Shown here piece after piece: positions 30,369 through 39,484 of a DNA stretch of 39,484 nucleotides (its first letter is position 1; each line of letters begins with the position of its first letter). Position numbers and translations under genes: made by a program. The DNA is taken from NCBI GenBank assembly GCA_964444825.1, contig CAYUIS010000036.1:1-39484 (forward strand), given 5' to 3'. This DNA comes from CAYUIS01 sp964444825. GTDB taxonomy: Bacteria > Chloroflexota > Anaerolineae > B4-G1. Under the pieces are notes generated by a model. The model ran no database searches and had not been told where the DNA came from. It saw only the letters and a list, made by a program, of their open reading frames with translations.

Positions 30369-32039
30369 TTGGGCCTATTAGAGTTCAAGCGAATTCCCTA
30401 TCTCGTAGCGTTTGTGAGGAGAATTAGTGTCTTGCTGAAAGACTGGAGTTCAACACCCGCTTTACTTGCTGGTTTTGCCCAACGGTTGAGATCCGCTACA
30501 CGTTGTTCTTTTGTAGTACTATACGTACTGACCATCATGGCGGCACCCTGGTCGAAACTGAGGGCAATGTCGGCGCTGCAGGAAGGGACCACCGCAGCAG
30601 ACGCGCCAAGTGACATTGTCCGTGATATGCCATCGAGTCAGATCAGCGGGCCAGGTGCAACCATCAACGTCACGTGGTCAACCGGCTGCGAGACCCCTCC
30701 CGCCGGGGCAGTGGCGGCCCTCGACTATGCCGCTGGCATCTGGGGTGGCTTGATCTCCTCAACGGCGACCATCGAGGTATCAGCATGTTGGACCTCTACC
30801 CCCATCTGCGCAGGCCTTGCGTGCGGTGATACGACGGCCTATCTCCGCAATTTCTCCCGCGCGCTCTTTGTCGATACCTACTATCCAATCGCGCTGGCGA
30901 ATGCTCTGTCTGGTCAAGATCTCGATCCGATGGACCCCGATATGACGATGTCTTTTGCATCAGGCGAGAATTGGTCGTTTGAGACGACAACGCCTTCACC
31001 CACCGGCATCGATTTCGTGAGCGTGGCGCTGCACGAGATGGGGCACGGCTTGGGCTTTGTCGGCAATATGTATGAAAGCTACAGCGTGGGCTTTTGTGGG
31101 AACGGTCTCTACGGTCATCTCTATCCGTGCCCCACGGTTTACGATCGCTTTGCCGTGGATAGTGGCGGTATCTCATTACCAGACTACTTGCTCCCCAACC
31201 CGCTCGTGCTTGGTGCCAAACTTGAGAGTGACGCCAATTTTGGCGGGGCAAACACCGTCGACATGAATGGCAGGGCTGTGGCCAAACTCTATACCCCTGC
31301 CACCTGGCAGCAAGGCAGTAGCCTTTCACACCTCGATCCCGTCATCTTTGGGGGTGGGGAGAACAGATTGATGCTCCCCACCTATCAGAACGACGTTCGC
31401 CATCCGGGATCGGTGACGATGGCAATACTCCAGGATATCGGCTGGCTTCGTGCCGACGGCGCGCCGAATGTCATCCCATCCGGGCCGCTGGTCGTGGGCA
31501 TTGGGCAGGATGTTGCCTTTGGGGCAGATTTTTCCTGGACGGGGCACACCGGTCAAGCCATCACGTATACCTGGACGGTCAAAGATTGGGATGTGATCAC
31601 CCACACGGCGCGCGGCATCACGGATTCGGCAACGCTGAGTTGGACTGTGCCGGGTCTCAAGACTGTTGCTGCAACAGCCATCGTGTCCGACGTATCGGCA
31701 AGCGCAACGCGCTTGGTGATGGCCTTTGACGTCGCCGCCAGCGGCTTGCCCGAAGGGGATACCAACCGCGCGTATACGTTCAATGCTGCCCTGGAGCCTA
31801 CGAGCGCCGCCCTACCGGTCACCTATACTTGGCAGGCGACTGACTTGAATCCGATTACCCACCTTGATATGGGAACGACCGATGCGATCACCTTCACGTG
31901 GGCGACGGCGGGCACAAAAACCGTCACCGTCACGGCTGCCATCGCGGACGCGACGGCGCAATCGGTTCACACCATAAACATTGGAGGGGTCGTGTTCGAT
32001 CAGTTTGTCTTCCTGCCAGTGATACAGAGGCAGCAATAA
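30369..32039 (+). CDS. Secreted GLGF-type metalloprotease with two PKD-like domains
   Basis: An exported zinc protease-like protein of up to 556 residues. A hydrophobic signal region (CSFVVLYVLTIMAAPW) lies at about residues 46-61. The catalytic domain has VALHEMGHGLGFVGNM, the HExxH zinc motif of a bacterial family that usually carries a later SxSHxD and an LMxP...DIGW end; here SSLSHLDP, RLMLPTY and AILQDIGW are all present. Two PKD-like repeats follow, each with TYTW and a T-K-T-V element. The end is FVFLPVIQRQQ, a degenerate form of the YLPLxLR motif. The annotated TTG start at 30369 is uncertain; TTG 30432 has AGGAG upstream and would give a more normal signal peptide. Substrate unknown. 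Confidence 0.8.
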   Translation: MGLLEFKRIPYLVAFVRRISVLLKDWSSTPALLAGFAQRLRSATRCSFVVLYVLTIMAAPWSKLRAMSALQEGTTAADAPSDIVRDMPSSQISGPGATINVTWSTGCETPPAGAVAALDYAAGIWGGLISSTATIEVSACWTSTPICAGLACGDTTAYLRNFSRALFVDTYYPIALANALSGQDLDPMDPDMTMSFASGENWSFETTTPSPTGIDFVSVALHEMGHGLGFVGNMYESYSVGFCGNGLYGHLYPCPTVYDRFAVDSGGISLPDYLLPNPLVLGAKLESDANFGGANTVDMNGRAVAKLYTPATWQQGSSLSHLDPVIFGGGENRLMLPTYQNDVRHPGSVTMAILQDIGWLRADGAPNVIPSGPLVVGIGQDVAFGADFSWTGHTGQAITYTWTVKDWDVITHTARGITDSATLSWTVPGLKTVAATAIVSDVSASATRLVMAFDVAASGLPEGDTNRAYTFNAALEPTSAALPVTYTWQATDLNPITHLDMGTTDAITFTWATAGTKTVTVTAAIADATAQSVHTINIGGVVFDQFVFLPVIQRQQ

Positions 32040-32041
32040 CA

Positions 32042-32112
32042 CGGATCAAGCGGATTGGACGGATTCTCACGGGTGACAATTGAATGCCCGTTCGATCCGT
32101 TCAATCTGTGTG
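32042..32112. repeat. 9-bp-periodic inverted repeat between the two protease genes
   Basis: Three 9-mers, CGGATCAAG, CGGATTGGA and CGGATTCTC, lie head to tail at 32042-32068. The complement of 32086-32112 reads with the same period (CAGATTGAA, CGGATCGAA, CGGGCATT). The two arms face each other across about 18 bases, so an imperfect hairpin is possible. The block fills most of the gap between genes. Confidence 0.65.
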
Positions 32113-32132
32113 AGGGATTAGGAGTGACATTG

Positions 32133-34385
32133 ATGAACAGTCGAAAACCATCTGCGTGGATCGTAGCGAGCGTTTTCTTGATGGTCGTTGGCGGAGTGGC
32201 GCTGCTGCCCAGCGCGACGCCGCGACCCACTTTGGCCCAATTGCCGCTCGAACCCGATGCTCCGACCGAGATGCAGGCCATTACCGATAGCAGTGACCCT
32301 ACCTCGATCACGATTGATGAGGACGGCTACACTGTCTGGACCTACGAGTATCCCGAGACCTTTTGCGTGATGTATTCCAGAATTCGCTGGCCCTTTGATC
32401 TGGGTGGGCAAGACCCGTCGGATTTGAGCGAGACGTCGTTGCGGTTGACTTTTGCAGAACAACAATACGTCGTCGGGTCGGAAGGGGAGCCGCTCTACAC
32501 CGATCCGACCTGGGCCGTGGCGCTCAACGGCAAGCCCGGCCCGTGGACAGACGGCAGTTTTACCGGCGATTGGAANNNNNNNNNNNNNNNNNNNNNNNNN
32601 NNNNNNNNNNNNNNNNNNNNNNNNNNNNNNNNNNNNNNNNNNNNNNNNNNNNNNNNNNNNNNNNNNNNNNNNNNNCTCAAGCCGGACGTGTTCCTCCTCG
32701 ACCAACTGACCCGCGTCGAGGTTCAGGACATTGTCCTCAAGTGGCAGTTGCTCAACGGCCCCGTCCTCCAAACCGTGCATTGGAACAGCGGTGAGACCTA
32801 CGCCTGGCAGCCGGCGCGCGATGGAACAACAGCACGCCGCAAGCGGGAATACCGGGAATATACCTACCGCGACGACTCGTACACCCGCCGTGAAAAAATG
32901 TTCTCGGAGGACAGCGTCAACTACTTTGGATTCATCCCGCGCGAGACCGGCCAGTATCTGCTCACCACCGAGGTCAAGGTGTTGGACAACCACGGGAAAG
33001 CGGTCTCTTTCACCGATCATCACATTCCTGAGGTGATCGCGTCGAGGCGGCTCAACGTGCATATGCGCGCCGTGGCCGTGGGCGACGATTACGGCAAGAC
33101 CGGCACCGTCGACTTGAGCGAGGTCGTCAACTCCCATCTCAATGGCGTCAAGGCGATTTTCCCGGTCGCCTCCGTCGCACGCCCGTCGTCGCCCGGTGCG
33201 ATGCAGTGGTACTCGCCCACCACGACGCTCTGGGCCTACAGTTGGTCTCTCACCCCGGTCTGGCCCTATCTCCAACCCTACAAATACCTGTTGCAAGACA
33301 TGGATCAACTCTGCCAGGCATCCACCGATTGTCAGGCGATGGTAGGATTGGTCAATCGCGGCTGGCTCAAAGACCTGGGCCTTACCCTACGCGAGGCTGC
33401 CCCAACCGGCGCCCTGGTTGATTACACGGCGAGGACGGGTGTCTACCGTTTCGTCACCGCGCACGAGATCGGGCACCTGACGGGGATTGACGAACACAAA
33501 ACCCAGCCGGGCGGTGAAGGGTTCGATGTGGTCCGTAGGACGGATCAACGCAACTCGGTCGACCCCACCATCGATTATATGCATGTTGATCCCTCGCTGC
33601 CCAACCTGTGGATCGCCGATAATCGCTATTTTGATCTACTCGAATGGACCGGCGGCGCAGACACTGCGCAACGAGCGAGCATCCGCGCCCAGTCGACCGC
33701 CGATCCCTTGTTGCTGGCCGGGGGTACCATCACCCAATCCACCGGGGAGATTCAGTTGTTACCCTGGTACCAACTGGATCCCGGCCTGTGGGAGGCCCCC
33801 GTCCCCGGTCCCTACAAGCTGGTCTTTCTGGACGCATCTAGTCAAGAGATCATGGGCTACTCGCAGCCGTTCACCGTATCGGCGACGCTGCGTCCGGCAG
33901 GGATTCTCGCTGACACCGATCTTGCACCCACAGCGCCTTTAACCGATGGTCTCGATTTGGGTTTCTTCTCCCTCAAGGTGCCGTACCCTACAGCGACCGC
34001 CAAGATTCAAATACTCGACACCGGTGGTGTTAGCGAGACTCTGCTGAAGGAAATTGTGCCCGGCCCCAGTGCGCCCACCGTGACCATCGACGCACCGGTC
34101 AGCACAACGTGGGGCGGCCCACAGATGCTCACTTGGCAGTCCGACTCTGGCACACGCTACTTTGCAGTGAGCGTCTCTACCGACAACGGCACGACCTGGG
34201 AAGCGCTGGCGCTCAACCGGACGGCGCCGACCTACACGCTGGAGACGGCCAGCCTGCCGGATACCACCCAGGCCCTGGTACGCGTCGCGGCAACGGACGG
34301 GCTGCGCACGACGACGGACACCGCTGGCCCCTTCACCATAGACAATCCACCGCTGGCGACTTACGTAGCGCCATCTCCCGGCGCG
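32133..34385 (+). CDS. Large secreted metalloprotease-like mosaic protein, 5' part (contains an assembly gap)
   Basis: Start ATG 32133 with AGGAG upstream; a signal peptide runs to about residue 35 (WIVASVFLMVVGGVALL then ATPRPTLAQ). After about 150 residues a run of 100 N interrupts the frame, which continues in phase beyond it. A protease-like domain contains FVTAHEIGHLTGIDEH and, 33 residues later, IDYMH as a possible Met-turn. An LDPGLWEAPVPGPYKL beta domain and a fibronectin-like domain (LTWQSDSGTRYFAVSVSTD) follow, up to the second gap at 34386. The C-terminal part is probably the feature at 34486, in another frame because the N-run is a placeholder. Secreted, likely degradative; no substrate evidence. 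Confidence 0.75.
32576..32675. other. Assembly gap (100 N)
   Basis: Exactly 100 N inside the coding frame. If one gene spans it, the true gap length must be 1 modulo 3, as the placeholder happens to be. Confidence 0.98.
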
Positions 34386-34485
34386 NNNNNNNNNNNNNNN
34401 NNNNNNNNNNNNNNNNNNNNNNNNNNNNNNNNNNNNNNNNNNNNNNNNNNNNNNNNNNNNNNNNNNNNNNNNNNNNNNNNNNNNN
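34386..34485. other. Assembly gap (100 N)
   Basis: Exactly 100 N. The reading frame differs on the two sides, so a true gap of 2 modulo 3 is expected if the gene is continuous. It lies next to a bacterial Ig-like repeat, a common cause of assembly breaks. Confidence 0.98.
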
Positions 34486-37354
34486 CGTGACCTGGGCCTT
34501 TACTACGGAGGCGGACATTGCCGCCCCCAGACCCATCGCCTTCTCCCCCGGTAGCGGCGCTCTGGACGTGCCCCGCAACACCCAGTTGGTGGTAGTGTGG
34601 GATCAGGATCTGCAGACGAGCACCATCAACACGGACACCTTCAAGGTCGCCATCGCCAACGGCAGCCCTGTGAGCGGCACGGTGACCTACAACGCCGCAA
34701 CCCACACCGCGACATTCATCCCTGTATCCGACCTGGCAGCCGATACGATCCATACGGCTACACTCAAGGCCGGCATTCACGACAGCGACGGCAACGCAAC
34801 GGAGGCGGCCTTCGACTGGGCGTTCACCACGGGCAGCGAGACGTCTACCCTCGCGTTCACCGGTGCGTATGCCGACAGCGGTGAGGACACGAACGGCGAT
34901 GGGTTGTTCGAACACCTGGTGATCAAAGTGGGCGTGCAGGTGACCACAACCGGCAGCTACGGGTTGCGTGGCACGCTGTTGGATGCGGACGGTGGAGAGA
35001 TCACCTGGGCACACACGAATGTGACCCTGACACTGGGAGCGCATTTCCTCGACCTGCTTTTCGATGGCAACAGCATCGGCGGGCACGGTGTGGATGGTCC
35101 CTACACGCTGAGCGATTTGACGCTGGTCCGCACCGACGGCACTCCCGCGGCCCGGCTGGTGGCGGCAATCGCGGAGCACGCCAGCTACCGCACCTCTGCT
35201 TACGCGGCAGACCAGTTCCCGGCGCCGCTCCACTTCTCTGGGCTGCCCGATGCGCTGGTAATCCCCGGCACCACATCCCTCGTTGCCTTTAACACGCACG
35301 ATTATGCCAGCCATATCCAACTGCCCGGCGACCAGTTGAGCTACACCCTGATGCGCACCACCGCTACGGCAGCGGGGGTCGAGTTGCTGCCGACGGGCGA
35401 CGTGCGCGTGACGCCCGATCCCGACTGGATGGGCAGCGCCGACGTGACCATTCGCGCCAGTGATGGCGTCTATGCCGCGCAGGATACCTTTAGCGTCCTG
35501 GTCGGCTGGCCGGTGTCGGTTTACCTGCCCATAGTCCTGCGCAGCAGCAGCGGAGCCAGCGCTGCCGCTCGCAGCGCGTGGATCGCAGTCATCAACGACG
35601 ACTTTGAATCCGAGTCCTTCGGGTGGAGCCGTTACTCGTGGATATCTACCCCGCCTTACGGTCCCGGCGGCCAGTACTGGTGGGCCAGACGCGACTGCGC
35701 CGCCTATTCTGGACAGTACAGCGCATGGCCCTACGGCGGTGGTGACGACGGTGAACTCTTGTCCTGTGGCGCGGAGTATCCCCACACGCTGGGTTCAATG
35801 ATGTACAAACCCTCTCCCATCAATCTCAAATACGTCGCCAGCGGCGAATATAACGCACAAGTCTGGACCAACCTGGCGGCGGGCGACGAGGTCTGCCTCA
35901 AAGTCGCCGTCGTAGGTGCGAACAACTGCCAAGGTGACTGGGGGCCGATTGGGGATTATTACGGCGTCTGTCGTTCCGGCCAGACGAATGGATGGGAAGA
36001 CTTAACGCTTGATCTGGCGAACGTCCCGACGCTGGGCAGCGTGTTGGGCGAGGAGTACGTGTGTCTGGCCGTGGTTTTCCAGGCGGACGAAACGGAGACG
36101 CGCCCAGAGGGTGCCTACGTAGATGACGTGAAGCTGCGGATCTGCCCGGAGGGGCTGACCGGCTACTGCGAACCATCGCCCGCGGCGGCCGTGGCACAGG
36201 CCAATGCTCCCCTGGTCACGGGCAGCATTGGCGGCTACCCGGAGGAAGTAGGCCAGGTCGCCCTGGCTGTGGAAGCCAATGGGCGCGTTCACGCGCTGTG
36301 GGCCGGCAAGCTCAACCCGTATTTCAATGACTATGTCTTTTACAGCACCTCGACCGACGGTGCGAATTGGACGCCGTACCAGATCCTCGGCTATTGGGAC
36401 GGGCGAGATCCGGACATCGCCGTGGATGACGTGCACCACCGCGTGCACCTGGTCTATGGCAGCATCTACGACGGCGTCGTCCACCACACCGTCACGGGTG
36501 GCGTCCCCACTAGTCCAACGGTGGTGGTACCGCACAATCGCTACTACCTGCCAGGCGTTTCGCTGTCATCCGGCAACGTCGGGTGGCCCGCTGTCGCCGT
36601 CGCCGACGATTCGGGCTACGCCTATCTGCTGTGGCGTGAGGGACACTATTATCGCGTCGACGACGTGTACACTTATCGCTTCAAGACCTGGCACGCCTAC
36701 TGGGACGGCGACGCTTGGAGCGCGCCGCTGCGCAAGATCAACGACTGGGACACCTTTTACTCGTCTATCGCCGTCGCGCCGGATGGCCGGGCGATGACGG
36801 CGTGGTTCCAACGCTGGCAGCAATCGTCCAGCGGTGGAATGGGGCCGGGCGACCCCATCGTGGCACGCACCGCCTACGGCGACGAGCCGGGCAGTTTCCC
36901 CCTACGCCAAGCGACGCATGATCTCTATCCCGAGCCGGAACGGGACGAATCCATCCTGCTGGCGTACTCCGGCGGGGATGACGCTTTCGTCATCGCCTCC
37001 GATCACGCCATGTGGCCCGGTCACTCGCGCGTGTACCGCTACATTTGGAAAGACGGCGCCTGGTCAGGGCCGCTGGACGTGGCCCAGAACACAACCGGAT
37101 GGGCGACTCCTTGGTACGTGGGCGCGGCAGCCGACCAGTCGTTGATCTATTACATCTATGATCAGGATGGACTCTATCTCCGCACAGAGACCGACGGAGT
37201 GCTGGGCACGCCGCAATCAGTCACCAATTATCTGGCTACCCGTGGCTACACCGGTTCGCCGCTGGCTTTCTTTGTAGATCACGCTGGGGGCCTGCACATG
37301 GTCGTAAATGGCGCCAAAGACGGGGTCGAAGGATTCTATTATGTGCAGCCCTGA
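34486..37354 (+). CDS. Secreted mosaic protein, 3' part: Ig-like, jelly-roll and propeller domains
   Basis: About 956 residues open directly after the gap and end at TGA 37354. Domains in order: the end of one Ig-like unit (VTWAFTTEADIA), then a complete SbsA-like Ig unit (FSPGSGALDVPRNTQLVVVW to AFDWAFTTG). A domain with YADSGEDTNGDGLFEHL and a cadherin-like beta domain follow, ending VSVYLPIVLRSSSG. After that motif a second half begins: a jelly-roll/immune-inhibitor-A-like domain (DDFESESFGWSRYSW to YVDDVKLRICPEG), then a propeller-like tail with repeated Asp-box-like strands (YSTSTDGANWTPY, VHLVYGSIYDGVVHH, YAYLLWREG). The 5' end is lost in the gap. It is most likely the same gene as 32133-34385, giving a product above 1700 residues, but a separate gene is possible. 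Confidence 0.7.
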
Positions 37355-37659
37355 ACGTCCATTTCCAAAAACGCTACGCCAGTGGCGGCTTCTGGGTCAC
37401 TGATCACAAGCACGTGGTCCACGCCGGCTGCGGCGAGATTGTCAAGCAACTGGCTGCCAAATGAGTCATCTCCCACGCGCCCGATCATCGAGACCTGAGA
37501 TCCCAACCGGGCCGCAGCCACGGCATGGTTGGCCCCCTTGCCGCCCCGCAGAGTGTGAAAGTCACTGCCGATGATCGTCTCTCCGGGTTGGGAAATCCGG
37601 AGTGCGCGTGTGACGAGATCCATATTCAAACTGCCGACAACGATCACCTGTGCGCTCAT
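37339..37659 (-). pseudogene. Truncated ribokinase (PfkB family)
   Basis: ATG 37659 begins SAQVIVVGSLNMDLVTRAL and continues with LRGGKGANHAVAAARLGSQV and MIGRVGDDSFGSQLLDNLAA, which is the classic N-terminal third of ribokinase with its sugar-binding GGKGAN motif. The frame stops after about 106 residues, at ATGVAFLEMDVQG followed by CT and stop. The remaining 200 or so residues, including the GAGD catalytic/anion-hole motif, are absent, since the last bases coincide with the end of the large secreted gene on the other strand. It therefore cannot make a working kinase. The break lies within about 37339-37354. Confidence 0.88.
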
Positions 37660-37948
37660 GATTCTTCGCTTGCGTGGAGAGTCAAGCAATGATACAATCG
37701 TTGTTACAACCAGTTCCCGAGCCGAGCCCTCAGATCTCGCCGGGTATATGGCAGGTCGAGGGCCTCCAGGCAACGCAGATTCAATCTCCACATCGGCAAT
37801 TGGAAGAACCTCGCCCAGCAAGGTTGGTAGCGGACCACTTGTCGATAGTGACAACACCGGCAGCAACTATGTCCGCGATGAAGGCGGGTGGTGTTCAAAT
37901 CCTTCTAGTGCAGCCGCCCTCGCGCCCAGTGAAAGGACAGGAGGCATT
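37660..37948. other. Region without a supported gene
   Basis: Spacer between the truncated ribokinase and the FG-GAP gene. Open frames run through it on both strands, in phase with each flanking gene, but neither shows a recognisable domain. A short TTGTC / GACAA dyad lies near 37838-37853. No convincing promoter was seen. Confidence 0.5.
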
Positions 37949-39484
37949 ATGAAGATCAATAGACCGGTTAGCCAGTCCATGGCCACCAGCCGATCACGCA
38001 CAACGCACAAGTGGTCCCCACTTCCATCTATTGTACTATGCGTGGCGCTGTCTCTCTGTTTCATCTCTGTGACCTATGCCGATGGTCCAGCATTCGATGA
38101 GCCACGCTTGTTTGGCACTGGGTCAGACGGCACTGGAAGCGTGGCGGTGGGCGACGTAAATGGTGATGGCGCCCTCGACCTGGTTACGGGTAACCAGTGC
38201 GGCCACAAAGGCTGCACAGAGTCTGGCGAGCAGAATGTGGTCTACCTGAACGATGGCGCTGGCAACTTTCTTCCGGGGGCTGCACATAGTGTTGGGCCAG
38301 CCTTGGACTATACGTACGACGTAGCGGTAGGTGACTTGAACGGAGACGGCGCGCTGGATATCGTTGTGGGCAACTTTCGTGAGCAGAACGGGGTCTATCT
38401 GAACGATGGCACCGGCAGCTTTCCATTCACCAGTGCGTATACCCGCACTGTCGGCACAGGTACAGACGACACGATGAGCGTGGCTGTGGGGGATCTGGAT
38501 GGTGATGGCGCTCTCGACATCATCGTGGGGAACTATCAGGGCACAAACGCAGTCTACCTGAACGATGGCACAGGGAGCTTTCCCTACACGAGCAACTTTG
38601 GTCCGGGCGATGACGATGCTCGAGGCATTGCGGTGGGCGATATGGATGGCGATGGGCACCTCGATATCATCGTCGCCGATGATCTCGCGCCAAATATGGT
38701 CTATCTCAACAATGGCAGCGGGAGCTTCCCATACACCAGCGCGTACACCCGCACTTTCGGCACAGGTTCAGATGACACGTACAGTGTCGCGGTGGGCGAT
38801 ATGGATGGCGACGGCGCGCTCGACATAGTTGCTGGCAACAGAACCGGCCAAAGTCTAGTCTACTTGAACGACGGGGACGGCAACTTTGCGGCTACTCGAT
38901 CCTTTGGCACCGCCTCCGATGAGACGTTCCGAGTAGCCGTAGGCGATGTGAATGGCGATGGCTCGCTCGACATCGTCCAGGGTAATTCGGGGTCGCCAGA
39001 TCCACAGCACAACATGGTCTATCTAAATGACGGGAGCGGGAACTTTGACACCGCTCTCAGCTTTGGCACCGAGACAGATGGAGTGGTCGTAACAGCGGGA
39101 GATATGAACGGCGACGGTCCTCTTGATATTGTCGTTGGTGCTGGCTATAAGCAGAACGTCGTCTATCTCAACGACGGCTCTGGTGACCTATCCGACGTCC
39201 TGCCCTTTGGCCCAGACAACTTTAACGACCCCACTTGGGCTGTGGCGGTCGGAGATGTGGACGCAGACCGGGACCTCGACGTTGTTATCGGCAAGGGCGA
39301 CGAAGACCAAGGGCTCCGAAACAGAGTGTGCCTGAACAATGGATATGGAAGCCTCTCCACCTGCTACGACATGAGCACAATCGCCAGCAAGACCAGGAGC
39401 ATCGCGTTGGGTGATGTAGATGGTGATGGTCACCTCGACGTTGTCACCGGCAACGAAGCCACGTGGAACCGGATCTACCTGAAC
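37949..39484 (+). CDS. Secreted FG-GAP/VCBS repeat protein (3' partial)
   Basis: Runs off the right edge after 512 codons with no stop. ATG 37949 follows AGGAGG (37939-37944) by four bases. A signal peptide is visible (SIVLCVALSLCFISV, cut near TYA-DGP, about residue 46). At least nine repeats of roughly 50-60 residues follow, each with a core like VAVGDVNGDGALDIV and a partner strand VVYLNDGSGNF. The DxDGDGxxD cores are calcium-binding-type loops, and these units stack as a beta-propeller. One repeat is degenerate (VGDVDADRDLDVV). Such proteins are often surface or adhesion proteins, but ligand and role are unknown. The frame is also open upstream to 37658; the signal peptide and ribosome-binding site argue for 37949. 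Confidence 0.88.
   Translation, partial: MKINRPVSQSMATSRSRTTHKWSPLPSIVLCVALSLCFISVTYADGPAFDEPRLFGTGSDGTGSVAVGDVNGDGALDLVTGNQCGHKGCTESGEQNVVYLNDGAGNFLPGAAHSVGPALDYTYDVAVGDLNGDGALDIVVGNFREQNGVYLNDGTGSFPFTSAYTRTVGTGTDDTMSVAVGDLDGDGALDIIVGNYQGTNAVYLNDGTGSFPYTSNFGPGDDDARGIAVGDMDGDGHLDIIVADDLAPNMVYLNNGSGSFPYTSAYTRTFGTGSDDTYSVAVGDMDGDGALDIVAGNRTGQSLVYLNDGDGNFAATRSFGTASDETFRVAVGDVNGDGSLDIVQGNSGSPDPQHNMVYLNDGSGNFDTALSFGTETDGVVVTAGDMNGDGPLDIVVGAGYKQNVVYLNDGSGDLSDVLPFGPDNFNDPTWAVAVGDVDADRDLDVVIGKGDEDQGLRNRVCLNNGYGSLSTCYDMSTIASKTRSIALGDVDGDGHLDVVTGNEATWNRIYLN

Noticed and set aside
32118..33308. A 396-codon antisense open frame over the first protease part
   Set aside because: It crosses an N gap and is antisense to the signal peptide and N-terminal coding sequence of a supported gene.
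34361..35785. A 474-codon antisense open frame over the mosaic gene
   Set aside because: It runs through the N gap and over clear Ig-like coding sequence; Gly/Arg/Val-rich shadow without domains.
37658..37948. Upstream extension of the FG-GAP frame to ATG 37658
   Set aside because: The frame is open, but AGGAGG and a proper signal peptide begin at 37949, and the extension is low-complexity Ser/Gly/Pro sequence antisense to the ribokinase upstream region.

Overview
The window reads as about 39.5 kb of chromosome from an uncultivated bacterium, most likely a Chloroflexota (Anaerolineae-like) member recovered as a metagenome scaffold. This is inferred from moderately high G+C, type 2 isopentenyl-diphosphate isomerase, polyphosphate glucokinase, secreted proteins carrying a terminal or sub-terminal YLPLxLR-like motif, and two runs of exactly 100 N that look like scaffold placeholders. 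No phage, transposase, CRISPR array or integrase was seen. Promoters throughout look like ordinary sigma70 sites.

Region 1 (1-9.3 kb) is housekeeping. It holds the tail of a TPR protein, ndk, a membrane SPFH/Band-7 protein with 11-residue coiled-coil repeats, and a sirtuin remnant. A leftward smc / asparaginase / rsfS operon follows, divergent from a Tat-type metallophosphoesterase through an unusually symmetric promoter. Next is a leftward operon of glycosyltransferase, MazG-like pyrophosphohydrolase and rnc.

Region 2 (9.4-16.6 kb) is a rightward run: ftsY, prfB with an intact programmed +1 frameshift site, an unrecognised coiled-coil / PH-like / zinc-ribbon protein, tilS, polyphosphate glucokinase, and a membrane class III nucleotidyl cyclase. 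Overlapping stops and starts (TAATG, TGATG) suggest translational coupling at several junctions.

Region 3 (16.6-22.2 kb) has an MFS-transporter remnant, tRNA-Leu(GAG), a plsX-fabF-NERD operon for lipid synthesis, and a convergent two-gene operon of a YdjI-type SPFH protein with an all-helical partner. Region 4 (22.2-30.3 kb) has a secreted clan GH-A glycosidase-like protein, acpP divergent from an isoprenoid operon (fni, DUF116, polyprenyl synthase), a DUF4380-like protein, and topA.

Region 5 (30.3-39.5 kb) is an accessory stretch of large secreted proteins: a GLGF-type metalloprotease with PKD-like domains, a very large mosaic protease/Ig/jelly-roll/propeller protein broken by two assembly gaps, and an FG-GAP repeat protein running off the end. 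A truncated ribokinase sits between the last two. A 9-bp-periodic inverted repeat separates the two proteases. This part looks recently rearranged, with a severed gene at one junction and repeat-driven assembly breaks.
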